Positions 1-4,321 of a stretch of 7,927 nt of DNA are shown piece by piece (position 1 is the stretch's first letter; each line of letters opens with the position of its first letter). The notes under the pieces are model-generated. The model saw nothing but the letters and a program-made list of their open reading frames with translations, had not been told where the DNA came from and did not search any database. Origin of the DNA: Spirochaetota bacterium (GTDB lineage Bacteria; Spirochaetota; B62-G9; DRHN01); contig JAGLSF010000087.1 of the NCBI GenBank assembly GCA_023136305.1, positions 1 to 7,927 on the forward strand, written 5' to 3'. The position numbers and the translations under genes were made by a program.

Positions 1-27
1 CATCGCGCCAAAGGGGATATTGGGTAG
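1..27 (+). CDS. 3' end of an upstream gene, possibly LivH-type permease (partial)
   Basis: Frame 1 is open from the window edge and ends in TAG at 25-27, giving the tail HRAKGDIG. The stop overlaps the GTG start of the next gene by one base (TAGTG), the arrangement of translationally coupled genes in one operon. LivH permeases often end in a motif like R-P-K/R-G-L-F-G, and R-A-K-G-D-I-G is compatible with it. LivH also commonly precedes LivM. Eight residues cannot identify a family, so the LivH reading rests mainly on context. Confidence 0.4.
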   Translation, partial: HRAKGDIG

Positions 28-956
28 TGAACGATCGCTATGAGAAAATAGGCACTTCCGTGATTCTTCTCATCCCGCTTCTCTTCGTGCTGAGGGGAGG
101 GTACCTTCAGGAAGTAGCCGGATTCGTATACCTATTCCTCATCCAGGGTTATGTTGCTTGGTTTCTCTACTTTCAGTGCGGACAACCGTTTTTCGGGTAT
201 TCAGTCACCATGGCTATTGGTGCATATGGAACGATCATGCTCACCGAGCTGTTGGGATGGTCACTGTTTGGATCCATGATGATCAGCGCCGCTGCGGCCG
301 CCGTGGTCGGGGTTTTCGTATTTCTTGCGACCATCAGAGCACGGGGTTTCTATGTGAGCATGGCATCATTCCTCCTCGCAATACTCTTTCCCAGACTGAT
401 CGATGCCCTGCGTGATTTTACGGGAGGAAGAAGCGGACTCTATTTTGGTGGTCTGTCAGAGTTTATCAGCTACAAGAATATCTATATACTTATTGTTCTG
501 GTGACCGCCACGATTGCAACCTTCTTCTTCTGGATTATGGAGACGAAGACCGGCAGAATATTCACTCTCATCTCGGAGAATGACAGGCTCACACAGGCAG
601 TGGGCATAGACACGAAAAGGTATAAGATCCTCGCCTACAGTATTGCCGGGTTCATTTCCGGGATCGGCGGCGGTATGTATGTGAGCTACACCGGGTTCAT
701 TTCTTCGGTGGATATCGAGGTGTTCACGACGGTATACATCTTCTTCATACCCCTCATCGGTGGCAGCAGGATCTTTTACGGCCCTATTCTTGGAGCCCTC
801 TTCGTTATTCTCGTACCTGAGCTTCTCGTTGCCATTGAGAGGTATCTTCGCATCGCATACGGTCTCATTTTCATCGTCGTCATTGTATTCCTTCCCGAGG
901 GTCTTGCACCATACTTTCGAAGATTTTTTATGAGAAAACGGTTTAAGCAGGCATAG
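27..956 (+). CDS. Branched-chain amino-acid type ABC transporter permease (LivM family)
   Basis: This is an inner-membrane permease of the LivM family, which with LivH, two ATPases (LivG, LivF) and a periplasmic binding protein imports branched-chain amino acids or related carboxylates and amides. The 309 residues match the usual length and are mostly hydrophobic membrane segments (about 10-24, 28-50, 57-75, 80-102, 107-122, 150-172, 200-222, 232-268 and 276-290). Family signatures are CGQPFFGYSVTMAIGAY (51-67), the cytoplasmic coupling loop SENDRLTQAVGIDTKRYK (183-200) followed by AGFISGIGGGMY (207-218), GGSRIFYGPILGA (245-257), and a C-terminal FLPEGLAPYF. The GTG start overlaps the upstream stop, with AAGGGG at 11-16 as a plausible ribosome site. 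No ATPase or binding-protein gene of the Liv type follows, so those partners should lie upstream. Substrate specificity cannot be inferred. Confidence 0.9.
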   Translation: MNDRYEKIGTSVILLIPLLFVLRGGYLQEVAGFVYLFLIQGYVAWFLYFQCGQPFFGYSVTMAIGAYGTIMLTELLGWSLFGSMMISAAAAAVVGVFVFLATIRARGFYVSMASFLLAILFPRLIDALRDFTGGRSGLYFGGLSEFISYKNIYILIVLVTATIATFFFWIMETKTGRIFTLISENDRLTQAVGIDTKRYKILAYSIAGFISGIGGGMYVSYTGFISSVDIEVFTTVYIFFIPLIGGSRIFYGPILGALFVILVPELLVAIERYLRIAYGLIFIVVIVFLPEGLAPYFRRFFMRKRFKQA

Positions 957-979
957 AGAAATCACTGTTTTCAAATCCT

Positions 980-995
980 ACAATGATCAGATTGT
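980..995. repeat. Short inverted repeat between livM-like and NicX-like genes
   Basis: ACAAT (980-984) and ATTGT (991-995) form a perfect 5-bp dyad around six bases, and they overlap the palindrome TGATCA (84-89 of the same hundred). It lies in the only gap of notable size in block 1. The stem is AT-rich with no following U-run, so it is not an intrinsic terminator. It could be a protein site or chance. Confidence 0.3.
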
Positions 996-1027
996 TTGTG
1001 CAGTGCAGATGATATTTCATGAATAAT

Positions 1028-1033
1028 GGAGGA
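1028..1033 (+). promoter_or_regulatory. Shine-Dalgarno site fixing the start at 1040
   Basis: GGAGGA lies 6 nt before ATG at 1040. An in-frame ATG at 1019 would put this site inside the coding region and has no ribosome site of its own, so the start at 1040 is preferred. Confidence 0.85.
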
Positions 1034-1039
1034 CGTATC

Positions 1040-2086
1040 ATGCCAACTATGAAAGATCTCGAACTCTTCAAAGCTGCCTATAAGACGGTGAGGGAGATAC
1101 TGCGGATCAAGGAAGGTGAGAACCTGCTCATTACCATTGATTCGGTCAGCGATTTCAGGGTTGCCGAAGAAATGGCAAAGGCTGGCGAGGCGCTTGGCGC
1201 TAAGGTCATGGTCGCCTGGCATACCACACCCAAGGGATACGGAAAAGCGACCGATCCCTATCTACCAAGACCGCTTATCGCTGCCTGCCCCGAAGCCGAC
1301 GCATGGATTGAACTCAACAACCAGTGGCTTCTCTATGGAACACCCTGGCAGAATGCGGTCACCAACGGGCGAACGAGGAACCTCATGCTCGGCGGCTTGT
1401 CGACGGATCAGCTTATCCGCTGTATTGGTGAAGTGGACATCGATGCCCAGATCGCCTTTCAGGAGAAAGTAGTTGAGATCACAAAAAAGGCAAAGAGTGT
1501 ACGCATGACGAATAAGGCCGGTACTGAAGTCGAGTTTGAGAACGATCCGAAACGTCCCTTTGCCAACGAACATATCGCTGAGACACCGGGAGGGCATTTT
1601 CTCACCGGACAGATCGGATGGGCGCCGAAGGAGGAGACCATAAACGGAAGGCTCGTTTTCGACGGAGCCATATCCGGCGGTGGCGAAGCGGACATCGGCA
1701 TGGTTTCAGAGCCCGTAGTTTATGAGGTGGTGAAGGGTCGGATAAAAGAGATATGCGGCGCAAGAGAGGCTGATATCGTCAGGAGATGGTTCGAGAAACT
1801 GAACGACCCCAATATGTACATTGCTGCTCATGTGTGTTACGGATTCAATCCCAATGCTAGGCTCGGCTTCTCAACAACAGAAGATGAGCGGGTTTGGGGG
1901 TGTAGCGAGTGGGGATTCGGCTATCAGGGCCCCATGTACTCGGGCGGTGAACCGCGTGTTGCTTCATCTCATATCGACGGCATCTGCCTGGAGAGCTCGG
2001 TCACCTGCGATGGTAAGCCTGTTACCAAGGATGGTGAAGTGGTGCATCCAAAGCTTATCGATCTGGCGAAAGCCTGCGGACATTAG
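1040..2086 (+). CDS. NicX / M29 aminopeptidase superfamily metalloenzyme
   Basis: The product is a 348-residue soluble protein with no signal peptide. It resembles the superfamily joining M29 metallo-aminopeptidases and 2,5-dihydroxypyridine 5,6-dioxygenase (NicX). The N-terminal half begins with the KEGENLLI-type strand (24-31 region). A central segment carries ETPGGHFLTGQIGW (about 181-194, His186). The C-terminal half holds AAHVCYGFNPNARL (H264), then EDERVWGCSEWGFG, then SSHIDGICLESSV (H311, D313) and CDGKPV. NicX is reported, as I recall, to bind Fe(II) through His265, His318 and Asp320. The H, H-x-D pattern here is close to that, whereas M29 peptidases usually have Glu at the first position and a His in the second motif where this protein has SEW. 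The length also matches NicX (about 350). A dioxygenase would be surprising in an anaerobe, so a hydrolase or unknown reaction on a related fold is equally possible. The next gene starts 2 nt after its stop. Confidence 0.8.
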   Translation: MPTMKDLELFKAAYKTVREILRIKEGENLLITIDSVSDFRVAEEMAKAGEALGAKVMVAWHTTPKGYGKATDPYLPRPLIAACPEADAWIELNNQWLLYGTPWQNAVTNGRTRNLMLGGLSTDQLIRCIGEVDIDAQIAFQEKVVEITKKAKSVRMTNKAGTEVEFENDPKRPFANEHIAETPGGHFLTGQIGWAPKEETINGRLVFDGAISGGGEADIGMVSEPVVYEVVKGRIKEICGAREADIVRRWFEKLNDPNMYIAAHVCYGFNPNARLGFSTTEDERVWGCSEWGFGYQGPMYSGGEPRVASSHIDGICLESSVTCDGKPVTKDGEVVHPKLIDLAKACGH

Positions 2087-2088
2087 AA

Positions 2089-2772
2089 ATGGTGACTGTG
2101 AAACTCGTTGCCGATCCATATCCTCCGTACCAGTTTGAGGAGAACGGAAGAATCATTGGAGTCGATCATGATGTAATCACCGAGTCATTGAAGGTTCACG
2201 GCATCTCAGCTGAAACGAGTCTCTACGCTTGGGACGAATGTATGGCCATGATGGCGAATGGGAAGGTAGACGGGATATTCCAGATCACACGAACTCCGGA
2301 ACGAACAAGGCGGTTTCTCTTCTCGGAGCGATTGAGAACTGCAAGCACACTGTTTTTCAAAAGGGACGGATTCGAAATAGACCTCGACGGCGCCGCCCAA
2401 CTGGTCCCACGGCTTCGTAAACTGAAAATCGGGGTGCTCTCCGGCTATAGCTATGGTCCTGCTATTGATAGTCTCAGCTACTCGTGTAAGGTTGAGAGAG
2501 AAAGCAGCGAAGGCCTCCTCAATGGTCTCCTGCAGGATGAGTTTTCTCTCGCACTGATGGATCACGGTGTTGCTGCCTATCTGATGAAGCGGATGCACAT
2601 TAAAGGGATCGACAGTGCTCAAGGATATGGAATTCCGAGAACGCTCTATGTGGCATTTCAAAAAGATATTTCAGCACTAGCCCATCACTTCAACTCAGGC
2701 CTCAGGGAGATCAAAGAAAGCGGCGTCTACGGCGAGATTTTCCGAAGATATAGCTTGAGTCCAAATAAGTGA
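2089..2772 (+). CDS. Family-3 solute-binding-like protein lacking a signal peptide
   Basis: The 227-residue product has the fold pattern of bacterial extracellular solute-binding protein family 3 (SBP_bac_3, amino-acid ABC binding proteins). The first strand VKLVADPYPPYQF (4-16) is followed by GRIIGVDHDVI (20-30), then GKVDGIFQITRTPERTRRF (58-76), the lobe-crossing strand KIGVLSGYSYG (113-123), and a C-terminal helix ending GVYGEIFRRYSL (212-223). Family members normally carry a signal peptide or lipobox. Here the mature-type first strand begins at residue 4, and the start codon lies only 2 nt after the preceding stop, so no signal can be hidden upstream without overlapping that gene. No good ribosome site is visible, so translation probably depends on coupling. 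The protein is therefore predicted to be cytosolic, acting perhaps as a ligand sensor, a carrier between the neighbouring enzymes, or a repurposed enzyme. The domain assignment is firm and the role is unknown. Confidence 0.8.
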   Translation: MVTVKLVADPYPPYQFEENGRIIGVDHDVITESLKVHGISAETSLYAWDECMAMMANGKVDGIFQITRTPERTRRFLFSERLRTASTLFFKRDGFEIDLDGAAQLVPRLRKLKIGVLSGYSYGPAIDSLSYSCKVERESSEGLLNGLLQDEFSLALMDHGVAAYLMKRMHIKGIDSAQGYGIPRTLYVAFQKDISALAHHFNSGLREIKESGVYGEIFRRYSLSPNK

Positions 2773-2776
2773 GGTG
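2771..2776 (+). promoter_or_regulatory. Shine-Dalgarno site fixing the start at 2784
   Basis: GAGGTG overlaps the stop of the preceding gene and lies 7 nt before ATG at 2784. An in-frame GTG at 2769 would extend the protein by five residues but has no ribosome site, so 2784 is preferred. Confidence 0.75.
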
Positions 2777-2783
2777 TTCAATC

Positions 2784-4007
2784 ATGTCATTAGCATTTGA
2801 TAGGCCTCTTTTTCAAACCATGTTCACCAGACGGACGAGGAGATTTCCTCAGGGCGGAACACTTCCCTCAAGACGTGCCGGTCTTCAGTATAAATCCGAG
2901 GAGAAGACTGTTCCTCTTACAGAGCTGGAAACCGCAATACTCTGCTTCTCCTCGAGCGGGATAACCGGTGTCACTGTTGAGGAGATACGTCACCTCCTTG
3001 GGCACCTCACTGTGATTGGAAGAACCGCAGCAAGTCCGTGCGCTTCCCTCACGATGCACCTCTTCTTCACGAACGACGAGGGTGTGTTCTATTATAATGC
3101 TGCTTCGACAGAAGAGATCATTCCCAGGGAGCGGGTGAGAATACGATCAGTTGAGGATAGGGAAAAGATCCTGCTTGATTACAGGCAGAACGTGGTGAAG
3201 TTGAAAGAGGGGAGAATCGATATCCCGAGGGAGGCTATCGGATCAGCATTCGAAAGCATGGTCAGCCTCCCGGGAACTACACTTTTCATACCGATAGCAG
3301 ACACCACGAGGGAGTATATCAACCTTCTCTTTACAGGGCTCGCACAGTTCAGATGGCAGCTGTGGGATGAGGTGGAGGATCGGCCTGCCGGAGTAGATAA
3401 ATGGATAGGGAGCGGATTGTTGAACGGTCCTGTAATGACGATTGCTCAGTACGAGGCGATGCTGCCGTGGCTGTGTAATCTCGAAGCGGGCATGGCAATG
3501 CAGAACCTCTCTCTCGCAGCTACAGCAATGGGGCTCGGTTCCTTCATGATGCACACGATAGACCTCATGACAGTAATGAAGGCACTGGGGATGAGGTTTG
3601 AAGAACCGAAAGCAAAGTCCTACCCGAGAGCGATGGTAAATCCGGTGGGTATAGATGGAGTGCTGGAGGGACACTGCCCACCCTACAGAAATCCAGAGCG
3701 GGCTGTTATGGAGATCGCTGATATCAAGTGGGGAGACCGGGGTATATACACAAAAAAGGGATACAATCTCCCGGTGCCGGAGTTTTATAACGAAATTGTG
3801 GAGGCTACAAAAGCCTTTTGCTCTTACATATACGAAAACTATGGAAGAATGCCGAAGTATGAAAACGCCATGTTCATCCCGATACTTGCTCAGATCCACC
3901 ATCTCGACATCGGCTTCTATGAAAAGTACTTTCCAGAGTATCTTGCGGAGGTTGACAGGAACCATATGGCAGTATGGCACTCTGCTGGGAGCTGGGATAA
4001 CCAATAA
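2784..4007 (+). CDS. SagB-type nitroreductase-like flavoprotein with C-terminal extension
   Basis: The 407-residue product has the layout of the SagB/ThcOx branch of the nitroreductase superfamily, FMN-dependent oxidoreductases. Near the N-terminus is a basic FMN-contact segment FTRRTRRFPQGG (14-25), then PLTELETAILCF and a GITGVTVEEI segment. GRTAASPCASLTMHLFF (79-95) corresponds to the family's R-x-x-P-S-x-G-A-L-x-x-L motif, followed by GVFYYN like the usual GVYHYD. The second half has the helix QNLSLAATAMGLGSFM (240-255) typical of the superfamily. Residues beyond about 310 form an extra segment rich in aromatic residues and histidine, ending near NHMAVWH, that I do not recognise. Nothing nearby suggests a thiazole/oxazole peptide cluster, so a stand-alone small-molecule oxidoreductase is more likely. 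It starts 11 nt after the SBP-like gene and probably ends the operon, although no terminator hairpin is visible after it. Confidence 0.75.
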   Translation: MSLAFDRPLFQTMFTRRTRRFPQGGTLPSRRAGLQYKSEEKTVPLTELETAILCFSSSGITGVTVEEIRHLLGHLTVIGRTAASPCASLTMHLFFTNDEGVFYYNAASTEEIIPRERVRIRSVEDREKILLDYRQNVVKLKEGRIDIPREAIGSAFESMVSLPGTTLFIPIADTTREYINLLFTGLAQFRWQLWDEVEDRPAGVDKWIGSGLLNGPVMTIAQYEAMLPWLCNLEAGMAMQNLSLAATAMGLGSFMMHTIDLMTVMKALGMRFEEPKAKSYPRAMVNPVGIDGVLEGHCPPYRNPERAVMEIADIKWGDRGIYTKKGYNLPVPEFYNEIVEATKAFCSYIYENYGRMPKYENAMFIPILAQIHHLDIGFYEKYFPEYLAEVDRNHMAVWHSAGSWDNQ

Positions 4008-4056
4008 AATACTATATTCGTAATTCTATTCATATTTTTTCTATTTCATGTAATAA

Positions 4057-4076
4057 TGTATCTATAATTAAATACA
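4057..4076. repeat. Inverted repeat TGTAT-N10-ATACA, possible operator
   Basis: TGTAT (4057-4061) and ATACA (4072-4076) form a perfect 5-bp dyad spaced by ten bases. Its centre lies about 70 bases upstream of the transcription start predicted from the promoter at 4103-4131, a distance at which activators can bind. In sequence this AT-rich a match of this size may be chance. Confidence 0.25.
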
Positions 4077-4102
4077 ATTAGTAAACATCAGGGATATTGT
4101 AC

Positions 4103-4131
4103 TTGACTACTTTTATGGTTTTTTATATAGT
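4103..4131 (+). promoter_or_regulatory. Sigma70-type promoter for the SHMT-GcvT fusion gene
   Basis: The -35 box TTGACT (4103-4108) matches the consensus at five of six bases. The -10 box TATAGT (4126-4131) also matches five of six, and the spacer is exactly 17 nt. Transcription would start near 4138, giving a 5' leader of about 180 nt before the GTG at 4322. It sits upstream of a major metabolic gene in a region without coding function, which supports it. A second, weaker possibility is the perfect TATAAT at 4220-4225, which lacks a good -35. Confidence 0.65.
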
Positions 4132-4187
4132 AAGTACTGGTGAGGTTTTCTACTGTCCTGATTCCTTGGCTACGAGTTAAAATCCAG

Positions 4188-4222
4188 ATCGTTTCTATCT
4201 TTTCATTCAAAATCGTTCCTAT
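4188..4222 (+). repeat. Imperfect 11-bp direct repeat in the leader
   Basis: ATCGTTTCTAT (4188-4198) and ATCGTTCCTAT (4212-4222) match at 10 of 11 positions and are spaced 24 nt start to start. They lie between the predicted promoter and the fusion gene, so they could be paired protein-binding sites or RNA elements. Their function is unknown. Confidence 0.45.
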
Positions 4223-4311
4223 AATGACAATTTTTTTCCAAGATGTCGAAACAGTTACTGGGTTCATGAAGGAGTTTGTAAAGAAACACGGATAGATCGA
4301 TTCATCTGAGT

Positions 4312-4316
4312 AGGAA
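4312..4316 (+). promoter_or_regulatory. Ribosome site supporting the GTG start at 4322
   Basis: AGGAA lies 5 nt before GTG at 4322. The frame beginning there gives MAKRTYAEAVFG, followed within ten residues by the usual N-terminal SHMT segment, so the GTG is a good start. Confidence 0.65.
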
Positions 4317-4321
4317 CAAAG

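Larger units (their letters stand above)
4008..4321. other. AT-rich intergenic region between the two gene blocks
   Basis: This 314-nt stretch is markedly more AT-rich than the flanking genes and holds no recognisable protein gene. It contains an inverted repeat at 4057-4076, a strong sigma70-like promoter at 4103-4131, an imperfect direct repeat at 4188-4222, an isolated TATAAT at 4220-4225 with no convincing -35, a T7 run at 4231-4237 and a small open frame ending at 4295. No GC-rich hairpin followed by a U-run marks the end of the upstream operon. No glycine, THF or SAM riboswitch core is apparent by eye. Confidence 0.8.

Noticed and set aside
456..974. 172-codon minus-strand open frame opposite the permease gene
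   Set aside because: The plus-strand frame has clear LivM motifs. The minus frame is highly charged and has none.
1019..1039. In-frame upstream ATG giving a seven-residue longer NicX-like protein
   Set aside because: The only good ribosome site, GGAGGA, lies inside that extension and is correctly spaced for ATG 1040.
2769..2783. GTG start extending the SagB-like protein by five residues
   Set aside because: No ribosome site precedes it, while GAGGTG is well placed for ATG 2784.
3243..4004. 253-codon open frame on the minus strand
   Set aside because: It lies entirely antisense to the SagB-like gene. Its composition is Cys/His-rich shadow translation, and it has no recognisable domain.
2784..4007. 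Thiazole/oxazole peptide biosynthesis cluster, because of the SagB-like fold
   Set aside because: No cyclodehydratase (SagC/SagD-type) or precursor peptide is present nearby.
4209..4237. Intrinsic terminator ending in the T7 run
   Set aside because: The preceding sequence forms only a weak, mismatched, AT-rich stem, not a GC-rich hairpin.
4138..4321. Glycine riboswitch upstream of the GcvT-containing gene
   Set aside because: Conserved aptamer core segments are not visible in the AT-rich leader. A covariance search would settle it.
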